64,000 bases of DNA from Euglena gracilis (lineage: Eukaryota; Euglenida; Euglenophyceae; Euglenales): NCBI GenBank assembly GCA_039621445.1, contig CP154954.1:2604001-2668000 (forward strand), in the 5' to 3' direction. Below are positions 49,801 through 61,289 of this stretch, one piece after another (the stretch's first letter is position 1; every line of letters starts with the position of its first letter). The translations under genes and the position numbers were made by a program. A model generated the notes under the pieces. It had not been told where the DNA came from. It did not search any database and saw only the letters and a program-made list of their open reading frames with translations.

Positions 49801-52053
49801 CTGCGTGGGGGGCGATGGGAAGGGAAGCGCAATGATAATGTGGGTGGGGGGCATCTCCTCGAAGACCACCTGAAAACCTGAATGACAGCTTTAATCTCAG
49901 AGACAAGTTGTTTCATTACCATGGATGAAACATTGAGGAAAAGGAGAAGGGGGGCACAGCAGGGCTCGATACAATGGCAGGTGGGGGGTCCGGACCCCCC
50001 ACCCGTGCCAACCCCAAGGGGGACACTCCCACCTAAACACAGGAAGAGGGCCATTTTGGCCTGGTGGGAAGCTGCGGGCCAAAAAATTTTGCCTCCCAAA
50101 GTCGACCCAAAATGCCATTTTAGGCACTTTTGGGGGGCAAAAACTTGACAAATTTTGCCCAACGATTTCAGCACAAACTCATGGAAGGAAATTTTCGACC
50201 TGTTTGGGGGAGGTCCTGGGCTGGAACCTCCTTGGGAGGTATGGGGGGTCAAGGAGGGAGGGGAGCTCCACCTCTAACTGTGACACCCTCTTGACATCAA
50301 ACCCTGGGCAGCGTGCTTTTCAGCAGAGAAATCCACTGCAAACACATGCAAATACAGACACACCAGAGAACAGCGCGTCGTTGTTATGATGGATGGAGAC
50401 TGTGGTGCGGTCTGCAAGGGTCCAGCGAAATGCCACAGGCGAAGGAGGGCCCTGTCAGCTCTGCTCCCTCATACAAAAATGTTCCAGGAAAAGATCAGGG
50501 TCCAGTTGCTTTGTGGGCTGTCCACTCTCCAATGCCCCCACCCCCAATGCCACACCAGAAGTGACACCAACCAAGTACCGACCTTGGCCAACCGCAGGCG
50601 CACACAAGCTCATACAACATACAAAAATAGATACATACGCATGCCATTCTGCATCAGACAAGAAGTTTCCGCACAGCTTTTGCGGTGGATGAAGAGGAGG
50701 CTCCAGCAGGCCCTGCGGAAGCTCCATTACCCACCCTGTTGTGCGGAGGCTGCAGGTACCCAGGCTCAATGGAGGTTTCGCGGAGCCTCGGTATTCATCA
50801 CAGGATGATAATAATAAAAATATGTATTTCACTCTACTTGTAAAAAATCACCCCCTGTGGGTTTTGCCAGATAACCCAAAGAGTAGTCAATCAACTTGTG
50901 GGGATCCTCATAACTTGCGGATTCCCCCCATATTTTTAGCCGGATGGGGCGACCCTTTGGGCTTGCTGAGTACCCTGCACAGGCGTAACAGACGGCCATG
51001 GGGGAAGGGCTCAATGAAACCCGAACCAAATACCGTTCAATATCCAAAAAATACTCCCCGTTGGGAAATCACAAAAAAAAACGCACAGGTCCTGAACAAA
51101 ATTTGAGGCCTGGAGGAAGTTCATGAGACTCCACGGAGGCTCCAAATGTCCATGGAGGCTCCACGGGTGAAATGTCCAGCTACCAAATTTGCTGGGGCCA
51201 ACAGAGGCTGCCCTTGGGTGGCGCTCCTTCGGGCACCGTCCCCACTGCGGGCTCCCAGTCGGTGAGGAACATCTCGAACCGCTCGTACACGTCGTCCGGG
51301 AGGTCGGCCCCAGCACTGATCTTCCCCACCCCCAAGCGGTCCGAGGGAGAGTGCTGATCACCCAAAAATGGCCGGGTGCCCATTCGCCAAAGAACGGGGA
51401 AAGTGCGATTGACACGGGGGGTGTGAAATGGACACGCTGTGTCATGCGCACTAAACGCCTATAAAACATTTTGAGGTCAGGAAAAGTGCGGTTGGCACAG
51501 GTGTGTCATGGACAAGGCGTGTCAAGGACAAGGGGGGGAGGCAGCTGGGCAGGATTTGACATAAACCCTTCCAAAATCCGGGGGGGGGGGGGCAGGGTTT
51601 AAAATGGCGGCATTTTTGGTTGGGGCAAGGCGTGTCAAGGACAGGGGGGGGGTACCCGGGCATGTTTGACATAAACCCGGGAGGGGGGGCTCCGGGGGGG
51701 GGGGGGTAGGGTTTAACAACCCCTTAAAGTGGCGCATTTTTGTGGGGGCAGGAAAACAAGCCATTCCAGCGACAAAAGAAAAAACCTGACAGGCGGGGGG
51801 ACGAGCGGGGCTGGGTGGAGCGGTACCCACAGCTCCCGGTCCTGGCGCAGGTTGATGATGACGTCGTAGTCCATGAAGACGTAGTAGAGGTAGCCCCCCT
51901 GCGGCATCCGCACCGACCGCCGCATGGCCTCGTCCAACAGCCGGTTCCGGCCCTGCCACCAAATGGGAAAGGAACACACACACACCACGCGCGCGCGCCG
52001 CGCGCGCGCGCACGCACGCACTCACGCACGCACACAGCAGGCACGCACGCGCC

Positions 52054-52129
<76 letters not shown>

Positions 52130-55100
52130 CCCACGCACGCACTCACTCACGCACACACACGCACCGCACACACACACACACACACACACATGGGTGCATG
52201 CGCACACAAACCGATTCCCACCCTACCTAAGCCTCGGGTCTTTTGGGGTGGGGGTTGCTGCAAACCTCCAGGGCGGTCGTTTGGGGGGGGGGGTCACAGG
52301 TGAAATGATTCTGTTGAACAGTAATGCTGAAACAGACCCAGATGCTCTGCTGCATCCCCAGAGCAGCAAACACTGTCCCCTCCCCCAAGGTCAGGGAAGG
52401 TGCAGGACTCCCCCTTGGATTACCACAATCCCCATACAGGGGCCACGCCTGCGTCCAGGTGGACTTGGGCAGGTAGATGTCCCCGGACCGGTCGGCGTAC
52501 GTCAGCCAAATGATGTCGCGCTGAGGGCTGGGGGAGATCGGGGGGTGCATGGGCTGCACCTTGGGGCCCTGGATCAGGTAGACGAACTTCTTGGGCGGCT
52601 CGTCTGGGGAGAGAAAGAGCCTTCCGCCTCTTTCACAGCACGCCTGTGGAATCCTGGAAACCTTCATTTGTCAAAATGGTTTGGCGGTCTGAAAGAGCTG
52701 TCCATCTTTGTCTTGATGCTTAAACTTTCCAATAATTTAGCAGAACACTTATTCCTCAATACCCTGGGGATGCGGGCGGGCCTTTGTCCATGTTGATTGA
52801 AACGGTCTATTGTGGATTGAAAAAAACACGGGGTAAAAAAAGAGGGAATGCTGATTAAGAGAATCACAAAAAAAATCCAAACCTGGCTTCTTCTTCTTTT
52901 CTAACCTTGGTCGCCTCCTCCAATGGCAAGCCCGCCAAGAGCCCCCTTCCGGAATGAGGGATTGGCTTTTTGTCCTGGCTGGGGCCGACCCAGCTGAAAC
53001 GGTCATTTTTTTTTTGTCATTTTTTTTTTGTTTTTGTTTCGGGCCGCCCAGTGCCGTCCCATCAGCGGCTGGGAGGGAGGTGCTGTGCATCAAGTGCAGA
53101 GGGTAATGCTGGGGCACTGCCCACCAAGACCTGACCCTGGGAGCCCCCCCCCCCTGCCTGCCTGCCTTTCCCTCCTTAATGAAAAAAAAAATCTGGTTCA
53201 TCGCTCCTTCTCATTCGGGCATTTTTTTCAGGAGCGATAAAATAAAATCCAATGTGCAATCAAATAGAATTCCTTTGCTTGTGATTGCCCCCCCTCTACC
53301 TACTGCTCTTTTCCTCAAATATTCCTCACGATGGCGACAAATTGTGCAGAATGGAAGGCCAAGTTACTGCAACCATTTCTGTTGGTTCGATTTCTGACTT
53401 GGGGAACCGGGGAGAGGAAGGAGCAAACCAGGTTCTTCCATCCAGCGCGATGTGTTAAATGAACCCTGTGGCAGTAGCCAGAGGCAAGGGCATGTTTCAG
53501 CTGAGAAGGAGGAGCGTTCGCACACACAGACACAGCACAACACAACACAACACAACACAACACAACACAACACAACACAACACAACACAACACAACACAA
53601 CACAACACAACACAACACACACACATATGCACACACACACTGCACCCAAACATACCACATACTCATGACACGGAGAGGGGCTACCGTACCCAGGGGTTCC
53701 CACATTTGGGGTCCCAGAGCACCCATCCAGACTCCTTCAAAATTTGCAGGCTTTATGACATCCGCATGTTTTTTTCACACCCGTAGACACTAATCCGGCC
53801 GACGCACTCGAATACCTATCCCGGGGAACATAATGGGAACCCACAACCGGTTTCCAGCTTCAGGGACAAATGACAAATGACCGCTTCTTACAGGACCAGG
53901 TGACCATATGCATTGGGGGTTGCATGCACGGATTTGAACCGGTGAAGCACCCCCTTGGCACGGGCGGGGCAGCAGCTGCCGGTCGAACCGACACGGCTGC
54001 TGCCCGCCGTGCAGGACGCAGCGGCGCAGGGCCGGGTCCGCCGGGGCGAAGGAGAGGGGCAGCTCCGGGTCGTTGAAGGGATGAGCCCCGAGGCCCCTCT
54101 CTCCCCCACGACGCCCACCACACCCGGGGGGGGGATGGCAAAATGCTGTCGTGGTCTCCCATGCTCTCCTGCCAATAACGTGAAAGAGTGAGCAAAAGAA
54201 TGGTATGCGGCAGGACGGGCCCACACAAGGCACAGTTGGACACGTCGAACCTGAAAACACACACACAAACACATACGGACACACACACACACAGGCACAA
54301 CAGGAACAACACAGCAGAAGCAGGTGCACACAAAGAGAAGAAAACACAGCAACCAGAGGGCCCCCCGGCACATTGGTACAATACTGGCAGGGCCGGCGCG
54401 CAGTCCCCGGCTGGTCCGCAGGTCTGGTTCCAGTGACCCGCCACGTCAAACACGCCGACCGTGTCCGCCTGGCCCCACTTCAGGGCGAAGTACGGCCGCC
54501 CCCCTTGCTGCCGCGCCGCGTGCTGCCCGCGCCGCTGAGGAGAGGAATGGGGTGCCCGGGGACAAAGAAGGCAAACTGGTGGTGGTGGTCGGAGTCCGCC
54601 CTGGACGCCGCCTCTTTCGGGCAGGCAACCCGCCTTGAAATGTTTCCAGCAGGGTTTGAGGGAGGAGTGCAACGATGCCACTGCTCAGCCGATGCCATGG
54701 CCCTCCCATTCCATGTTCGGGGGTCAGCTCCTGATCAAAGAAATCACGGCCAGAGCTATTTATTTTGGCAGCCCGAAACTACTGGGCCCCCCTGGGGGGG
54801 CCCAGAACTTAATCTGGGGGGGGGGGGTCATCTTCGTTAACCCCCCGGTCCATCTTCTTTTAACCCTCCCCTGTCTGCTGTCGCGCGGGGGGGCCGGGGG
54901 AATCCGTTAGTGTTGGTCGCCCCACGCCTTTCTTCTGGGGTCGCTGGCTGCGGCGACGCGCGCGGGTGGATGGCCCACTGCAGGCTGGATAGAGGGAGGT
55001 AGAGGTCAAAGTCCTCCTCCACCCCTATCTGGCCTCCACCTCTACCTCTACCTCTATCCCTTTACCTCTATCCAGCCCTGCCCACGGGCAACCGCGGGCG

Positions 55101-58100
55101 GGCCGACGGGGGCGAGCAGCAGGGGGCAGACAACGGATGGAGACCGACAGACGGACAGGACAGACACAAGGACGTGGCGACAAGCAGGGCAGGGTGGGGG
55201 GGGGGGGGCGGGGGGGAAAGGAAGACCCCTGCCCCGGAGGAACGGGGCAGGAGGGGGGGGGTCCCTCTTCTTTTACCCCCACCCCGGGGGGGTCCACCTT
55301 CTTTCAGGCGGGGGGGGTCTGACTACCCCCCCCCCGGATTAAGTACTGGGCCCCCGGGGGGGGGGGGCAGTAGTTTCGGGCTGCCATTTATTTCTCCCTC
55401 CTTGTTTGGCCTGGAAAGGGCTGAGGCACCCTTGCCATCGACACTGAACGGCCGCTTCGCCCACCCCTCATGCGCGGAAACCCCTTCTTTGGTCACCAAT
55501 GGCTTCGTTCCGCTTCAGATGTGTCGTGCAAACCTGTGCTCTTCGAAAGCCAAGCAAGCTATATGAAAGCTCATCAGCCTGGCATTTGTGGGGCCATCGG
55601 GGGGTGTGGGCAGGGGAACAGATTCTTGAGCAACCTTCCAATGACGCCGCCTCACGCAGCCCCGCTGGGGGGGGGACACACCGGGGGTGGCCAACGACCA
55701 GCTGGGGCCCTCCTCGTCGGGGAGGAGCCGGACGGCGGGGACCGTCCGCAGCCACAGCCCGGCGCGGCTGAGGCGCACCAAGTAGTCCGCCCCAGGCCGC
55801 GGGCGACCTTCTGGGGGGGCCGGGGCGGGGGGGGCTGTGCTCATGGCGCGGGGAAGGTTGGGGGGGGGGGCGGGGGGCAAACACGGTCTGGCCGGGGCCC
55901 TCCTGGGATGCCGGGTAGAAGTTGGGGTCGAACCGGCCAACCCGGGCCACCGCGGGCTGCAGCAGGGCGAAGCAGCGCGGCGGCGAGCGGTCCTTTGGGA
56001 ACGGGCGGCGTTCCCGTGTCTCACTGGGCCGAGGCGTGCGTGTCAGGGAACAAAGAGTCGGAGGGCACAAAGACAAACAAAAAAGCAACAAAGACTGCAC
56101 TGTAACGCATTTGGGGGGCGAACCTGGCCGTGCAGGCAGCTTTTGTGCTCATCAGGCTTTGCTCAAAGACCCCAGGTGTCCGCTACGTAGCCATTTCACC
56201 GGCCACAAGAAAAAAGCCGCTAGCTAGACCCCCCCCTCCTCCCTGCGGGGTCTCGGGGTCCCCCCAACTGGGCGAGTGGGGCACGTCTGGGGTGAAAATT
56301 TTTTTCAGCGCTCTGCAGTCACTGGGGAAAAAACTCCATTATCTTGCCCAACTAGCAGCCCCCTCCCCTGGCAAACTTGGACCACTAATTTCCACTCGCA
56401 AATTTCGACTAACGGCAATGGCGGGTGCTCATCCCAGAATTCGCTCATTCACTTTGGAGGAAAGGAAAAAATGCACCCCCCAAAAAATTTCCCTTGTGGA
56501 AAAAATCTGGGCGTGGAGGCTTGCTGTAAGTTAGCCCTGGAGGACCAAATGATGTGGAGGCAGGGTTCGATATAAGGACAGGTGGGGGGGTCCGGACACC
56601 CCCCCCTGCGGGCCAGGAGGGGGGGGACACCCCCCCCCCACCTAAACAGTGGCGCGGTCCGGGTGACCGATTTTCGGCCCGGCGCAAAGCGCCGGGCCAA
56701 AAATTTGACATCCAGCGAAATCAAAGCGCAAGCAGCACATATGTTTTTCAGCAGGTCAATGGCAGAAAGTACCAAAAACTCCGGCGCGAAGCGCCGGAGG
56801 AAAAAATTGACCCTTTTTGGGGGAGTCCCGGTTACCCCCCCCCGGGGTCGGTCCGGACCCCCCTGGCAAGTGGGGGGGGGGGGTGGTCCAGACCCCCCCC
56901 ACCAGGCCAGGAGGGGGGTGGGGGGGGGGGCACCCCCCACTTAAACCATGTAAGCCCTCCTTATATCGAACCCTGTGTGTAGGTGGATTACACCAACTGC
57001 ACAAAAATTGAAAAGAAGAAATGTGTTGAAATGAAGAGGAATGGGGAAAAGACTGCTCGGTCCATAACCCGATTGTGTGCAGCGTTCCGCAGACATACAA
57101 TTGCCTGACAGAATTCCTGATTGAGTTCAGACCACAGGCAACTGCTGCATGAACCAAAATGTCAAAGCGGTTTTCCGATGGCACCCGTGCGTCAGGGGGA
57201 AAGCCAATTACTGTGGCGAGGAGAAAGCGTGAATTCATTCAGCCTGCTTCGGGTGGATGTGACGTTGGGGAGGGCATGCTGGGAGACACCTGTCGTTTTT
57301 GTTTGAATGCATTCCACCAACCAACTGCCACACACAAATGGAGCCCAATGCGCGGGCGGCCTTAAGGTGTGTGTAGGCCAGAATTTGGTGCGTTCTCCCG
57401 TGTGCTGCCACTTTGGCCCGCCGACCAGGCAATGGCGTGGCCGGGGGCCAGGAGGACTGCCGGGCTGCGGCCCTGGGCCACCAGCTGCTGTTGCTCCCAC
57501 ACCGCGGCGAGGAACTGGGCGAACCCCCCTGTGGCGAGGCATCGTTGGACAGGGCGTCGCTTGGCAACGCGGGGGTCCAGCTCAAAGGCTGGACAATTTG
57601 GGCTGGCTGGAAAAAGGCTGCTGGCTGCCCCCCCCCCCCCACAGGGGCCCCCCAGCTGGAACTGAGTCACAGTTAGGGTCGAACCGGGTGGCAAAAAAAA
57701 AGCGAAACTTCAAAAACTTCAAAAAAATCTGCCAGTTATGCAAAAAAACTCAGTTTTTTGAAATTTGCCCTGGGCAGCCCAAAATCCGACCCAATTTCGC
57801 CCATTTTTGGCCCATCTTTGCACTCCCAGAAAACCAAAAATCTGTTACGGTCCGGCCGCCCTTCCTGCAGCTGGACAACAATTGAAACTCGTGGACGTTG
57901 GGGAGAGGGGTCCGGGGCTGGGAAAAAAGCTGCTGGCTGAGTGGACCCCTCTTCCCCATTGTATGGCCCCACAACGACGCCCTGGGGTTGGCGTCGTTGT
58001 GGGGCCATACAATCCGGTTGTCAAACAGATGACGTTTCTCGTTTTGGGGGGGGTCCAGGTTGTATGGGAAGGCCTCATTTAAAGGGGGGGGTCGATCCCC

Positions 58101-58960
58101 CCCATGGCAGTTCGCAACAAGGAAAAATTTGATCTAAAAATTGGCGCCATGGGAGTACGGGAAGGGATGGGAGTGGGGGGGGGGGGGTTGGACCTCCCCC
58201 ACCAGGATGGCCCATCACACCCCCACATCCGCTCCACCCCCAGCACCCCAGGGTTTCGGGTAGTCCCATGCAGCCCGGCTGTTCCACCAATTTACAAACG
58301 TTTTTTTTGCTTTTGAAGCAAGAACCCAGTCACTAAAACCTTGAGAAAGATACAGTTACGGACCGTCAAAAAAGAAGACGCAAAAGCACAAATAAAAGCA
58401 TACCCCGATTTTGTGCATTCTGGCTGTGTTAAAGCCACAAATTCTTTAAACCAACCAAAGATTTTTGAAAATTTTGAGAAAAATACAAAAAAAATGCAAT
58501 TTGATAGCCAAATAATAAAATAATAAAAAAAAAAAAAAAATATTAATTAGTTCTTTTTTCGCAAACCATTTTTTTTAAAAAAAACTTTCAGTTCTATCTG
58601 GGGGAAACAGGGACACAAGAAAGGTCATCTGACAGAAGAAGCAAACAGCAACTGTGTTCCCGATCAACACCTGTCAACCAAATTTTATCTTCCAAATGCT
58701 TGTCAGAATGAGGCCAAGAACACCAAAGACACGAGGGCAAAATATTCGTGTTGTACAGTGTTCATTGGTCGAACTGGGGCACGATGAAAAAAAAGGGTCC
58801 GCTGGTAACTCAGCATGCAGTAGGTCGGAGCACCTGGAGGAAACACTACACTTTCGTCGAACAGCAGCCACGCCGAGGCGGACGGGTCATATGAGATGGC
58901 AGAATTCCACAGCTCGGCAGGTCCTGCCGAGGCTGCGATCGTTCCTGGAGGCAAAGCGAC
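49715..58960 (-). CDS. Intron-rich host gene with DXD-type motif (exon model, uncertain ends)
   Basis: About ten GC-rich, protein-like segments on the minus strand have consensus splice sites while the DNA between them is repeats: 58,960-58,834; 57,588-57,412; ~56,023-55,885; 55,810-55,682; 54,507-54,385; ~54,125-53,962; 52,603-52,449; 51,952-51,827; 51,320-~51,240; 49,800-49,715 (stop TAG). The best-supported run is the three exons at 52.6, 51.9 and 51.3 kb, all joined in phase 0. They encode an FVYLIQG start, [46 protein letters not shown] and [18 protein letters not shown] in this setting recalls the DXD metal/nucleotide-sugar site of GT-A glycosyltransferases; I infer a glycosyltransferase-like protein but cannot name the family. 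The upstream exons may belong to one or more other genes. Confidence 0.4.
49960..50306. mobile_element. Foldback element related to 56,561-56,975 (diverged)
   Basis: The left end CAGGGCTCGATACAATGG and the right end, read inverted, CAGGGTTTGATGTCAAGAGGG resemble the ends at 56,561 and 56,975. Both elements share 'caggtgggggggtccgga' near the left end. A clear target duplication is not readable here (gggcacag and ggcagcgt). No ORF of note. Confidence 0.5.
50307..51179. other. Putative intron sequence
   Basis: Ordinary DNA without repeats that I can define. Short open frames on both strands are unconvincing. It lies between candidate exons of the minus-strand gene. Confidence 0.35.
51240..51320 (-). 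CDS. Exon of the DXD-motif gene (WEPAVG)
   Basis: Begins after 'gtggggaag' with [15 protein letters not shown] and [15 protein letters not shown]; phase 0 from the previous exon. The donor is not certain (ACG|GTGCCC near 51,240 or a later site); the open frame continues to a TAG at 51,180. Confidence 0.5.
51510..51735. repeat. Two-copy repeat of 'gacataaaccc ... gggtttaa'
   Basis: 51,525-51,610 and 51,630-51,725 both run 'cgtgtcaaggacaggggggg', 'tttgacataaaccc', a G run and 'agggttta', about 100 bases apart. Non-coding, inside a putative intron. Confidence 0.65.
51827..51952 (-). CDS. Exon of the DXD-motif gene (MDYD)
   Basis: Begins after 'ggtggcag' and ends CTGTGG|GTACCG; exactly 42 codons, phase 0 at both ends. 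Encodes [20 protein letters not shown], then [20 protein letters not shown]. The acceptor lies about 25 bases downstream (in minus-strand terms) of a very long CA/CG microsatellite that fills the intron. Confidence 0.65.
51976..52192 (+). repeat. Complex CG/CA/ACGC microsatellite
   Basis: Alternating purine-pyrimidine blocks: 'cgcgcgcgc', 'cacacaca', 'acgcacgc'. Long Z-DNA-prone tract within the intron between the 52.6-kb and 51.9-kb exons. Confidence 0.95.
52449..52603 (-). CDS. Exon of the DXD-motif gene (GC donor)
   Basis: Begins after 'tttctctccccag' and ends ACGCAG|GCGTGG, so the following intron would start with GC rather than GT. The 155 bases (two plus 51 codons) read [12 protein letters not shown], a Pro-rich linker, then [20 protein letters not shown] and WTQ. 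The end is phase 0, matching the next exon. A GT two bases further downstream would break the frame with the next exon. Confidence 0.6.
53525..53630 (+). repeat. ACACA-type pentanucleotide repeat (CACAA)n
   Basis: About 16-17 perfect 'cacaa' units, then CA repeats. The cysteine/valine and threonine/histidine frames over it are artefacts. Confidence 0.95.
54385..54507 (-). CDS. Candidate exon ([20 protein letters not shown])
   Basis: Bounded by 'gcggcag' and CTGCCA|GTATTG; 41 codons in phase 0. Continues [17 protein letters not shown]. Clear coding composition; no family recognised. Confidence 0.45.
54981..55080. mobile_element. 100-bp short relative of the 43,866 element
   Basis: The left end CAGGCTGGATAGAGGGA and the right end, read inverted, CAGGGCTGGATAGAGGTAAA are inverted copies, and both arms contain 'gaggta' or 'tctacc' repeats, as in the element at 43,866. 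Flanks GCCCACTG and CCCACGGG overlap partly (cccac), so the target duplication is uncertain. Confidence 0.65.
55682..55810 (-). CDS. Candidate exon ([18 protein letters not shown])
   Basis: Follows 'ccccccccag' and ends CCCCCG|GTGTGT; the frame reads [20 protein letters not shown] and [14 protein letters not shown]. The two other frames are Arg/Pro-rich and unlikely. Confidence 0.4.
55885..56023 (-). CDS. Candidate exon ([20 protein letters not shown])
   Basis: Follows 'ctcggcccag' and reads [16 protein letters not shown], then [20 protein letters not shown] and [10 protein letters not shown]; the donor (ACC|GTGTTT) is weak. Confidence 0.4.
56561..56975. mobile_element. 415-bp hAT-like terminal-inverted-repeat element
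   Basis: Both ends read CAGGGTTCGATATAAGGA (right end inverted), an 18-base match. The flanks TGTGGAGG (56,553-56,560) and TGTGTAGG (56,976-56,983) are an 8-bp duplication with one mismatch. The interior has long G/C runs, two inverted-repeat hairpins ('cggcgcaaagcgccg' near 56,684 and 'ccggcgcgaagcgccgg' near 56,781) and no transposase. Confidence 0.85.
57412..57588 (-). CDS. Candidate exon ([18 protein letters not shown])
   Basis: Follows 'aattgtccag' and reads [36 protein letters not shown] and [16 protein letters not shown], ending CAAA|GTGGCA. The middle is probably helical. Confidence 0.42.
57958..58013. repeat. Perfect 24-bp-arm hairpin
   Basis: Left arm 57,958-57,981 (attgtatggccccacaacga...) and right arm 57,990-58,013 are exact reverse complements around an 8-base loop (ctggggtt). 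Confidence 0.95.
58014..58833. other. Stretch without a supported gene
   Basis: G runs to 58,190, then AT-rich DNA with an A run near 58,527-58,542. Nothing recognised. Confidence 0.4.
58834..58960 (-). CDS. Candidate exon ([20 protein letters not shown])
   Basis: Follows 'cgatggtgcag' and ends CCTCCAG|GTGCTC, both good consensus sites. Reads [15 protein letters not shown], then [20 protein letters not shown] and ESVVFPP. This is the most upstream segment I would assign to the minus-strand gene. Confidence 0.42.
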
Positions 58961-59535
58961 CTGCACCATCGACGGTGGATTGTGACAAAAGAAGCGCAAG
59001 GGAGGGAATCCCATGAAATGTTGAACTTTGAGAATGAAAAATTCAGGAGGATGCCATTATCCAAGAAACTAGAAAAAAAGACTAACTCCCTTTCGAAATT
59101 TTTTTTGTTTATTTACATATTTTTCTTGCTTTGTCTGGCGTCCTTTGCGTCAATTGCCAAAAAAATGAACGATCGCATGTGGCACCACAAACTGCAAATG
59201 GTGGAATTTAAATCCAGGCTGTGCACAGGTGGGTTGCTTGCTCGCTGAGGGTAACTGCGTGGCTGACAAAAACTGTCAAAGGTGTTCGCTCATAGAAAAA
59301 AAAAACGATTTTCCGGTTTTCAACCACAGTGATGTGAACCCCCTTAAAATTCTGATTTATAAATGGCAGCTTTGAAATTGTGGGCTCTCAAATTGTGGTT
59401 AACTTTTTTTTTCACGCATTATCATCCCCATCCATCCTAATAAAAACCCAAATCCGCACATACTGTGGAGGTGAAAATGGAGAAACTCGGCACGTTCCAG
59501 GGTCATTGAATGGGATCCCTGACCTCCGTCCCCCC
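58961..59535. other. Stretch without a supported gene
   Basis: AT-rich. A plus-strand frame (58,982-59,248) includes a hydrophobic segment FFLFIYIFFLLCLASFASI near 59,098 and could be a small membrane protein, but it has no other support. Confidence 0.3.
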
Positions 59536-59946
<411 letters not shown>

Positions 59947-59947
<1 letters not shown>

Positions 59948-60762
59948 ATGTATGTATATATACGCATACATATATATATGTACATATCCCAAAGTAAGTG
60001 AATTCTCAGTTTCATCTTTTTGGGGTGCTCAAATAGCACATGTGTTTGAATGCGTGCATTATAATGGAGAATGACGAAGGGGAGTTTGAGTGATGCTGAG
60101 CCAGAAGCTGGGTTGGTGCTTTTGAACAATTCAGGCACTGGGGAGGCAGTGGCTGTTCCAATAAGGCGAGTCATGGGCGGTAGGCTGTGGAGCCTCAGTG
60201 ACGTTGAAACTGACATTTTTTGAGATTTTGGTCCCATTTTTGGGATTAAATCTGAGAATATTAAGAAATTTATACCAGAATACAAAAATGGAACCCCCTG
60301 GTGTGTTAGAGGAAAGAGGATCAACTGCCCCCTCCTTTGTCAGACCGCCACCCCTGGTCGTTGACTGCAGGTTTCATGAATTTCATTTTTGTGTTGTTCC
60401 CCTTGTTGAACAGAAAGAGGAATTTTGCAAAGAAAAAAGATGTGCATTATGTTTGGGGCATTTCAAGGTTGGACACAAAATAATCCCACTCGCAACCCCA
60501 ACGCCCTGGGTCGGCAAAAAGGTCAATTTTTTGTCTTTTTGAAAAATGCATCATTTTTTCAAAAATTTTGGAAACAAAATGTTTGCTATTTTTGGCCTTG
60601 TTCGCTTGAACTTGCAATGGCCCCGAGGTCACCACTTCAAACAACCACTTTTTCCCTGCCATTCAATTCGAAAAAGACCATGGAGGGTTGTGGGTCGGAC
60701 ACCCCTGTCACCCCTGTCACCAATTGGGTCGGGAATTCTTTTAGCCCTAAACGCCCTCCCCC
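59947..60762. other. Stretch without a confident gene
   Basis: The minus strand around 60,060-60,195 is open with a plausible peptide (MTRLIGTATASPVPELFKS), possibly an exon. The remainder is AT-rich without recognisable features. Confidence 0.3.
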
Positions 60763-61025
60763 AAATAATATGGCACTGCAGCACTATTGGACGGCTGCCT
60801 CCGGCGGCAGGGGGTGCAGCACCATTTGGACCCTTCCGTACTATTGGACTAGATGCCTCTTAGTCCCGGCTAAACACTACAGGCACCCTCTTTTTGCCCA
60901 CTCAATGTCCGACTCTGAGGCTAGCAAGGTGCACTCGGGTGCCCCCAGCCTGTCGGATTGGGGGGTGCACTATTGGACGCTCGCTTCATCCGGCGGGGGG
61001 TGCAGCACTATCTGGCCCCAAATGG
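60763..61025. repeat. Keyword repeat: GCACTATTGGAC ... GGGGTGCAGCAC family
   Basis: 'gcagcactattggacggctg', 'ggcggcagggggtgcagcac', 'tactattggact' and 'gggtgcactattggacgctc', 'cggcggggggtgcagcacta' repeat the same words twice around a unique middle (60,850-60,950). Confidence 0.6.
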
Positions 61026-61289
61026 CAGTACAACCTGTTCCCCTTACATGGCCACATGGGAAACCATGATTTGGCCCCAAAACTGGAAACCGATCGGGGG
61101 TTCCCATGGTGTTCCCCGGGAAAGCTATTTTGATGTGCCGGTCGGATTAGTGCCTATGGGTCAGAAAAACATGCGGTTGTCAGAAAACTATCCAGGTATC
61201 GACAGTTTTGGAGGGGTGGAAGAGGGCCCCAAATGGCCCACCGGGATATTTGGCATTTCACAATTTTTTGGGGCTCAAAAAGGGCCCAA

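Noticed and set aside
53525-53630. Repeat protein over the CACAA tract
   Set aside because: Simple pentanucleotide repeat open in all frames.
53930-53955. tRNA gene suggested by GGTTCAAATCC on the minus strand
   Set aside because: A T-arm-like box only; no matching D-arm or acceptor stem, and the sequence adjoins a coding-like exon.
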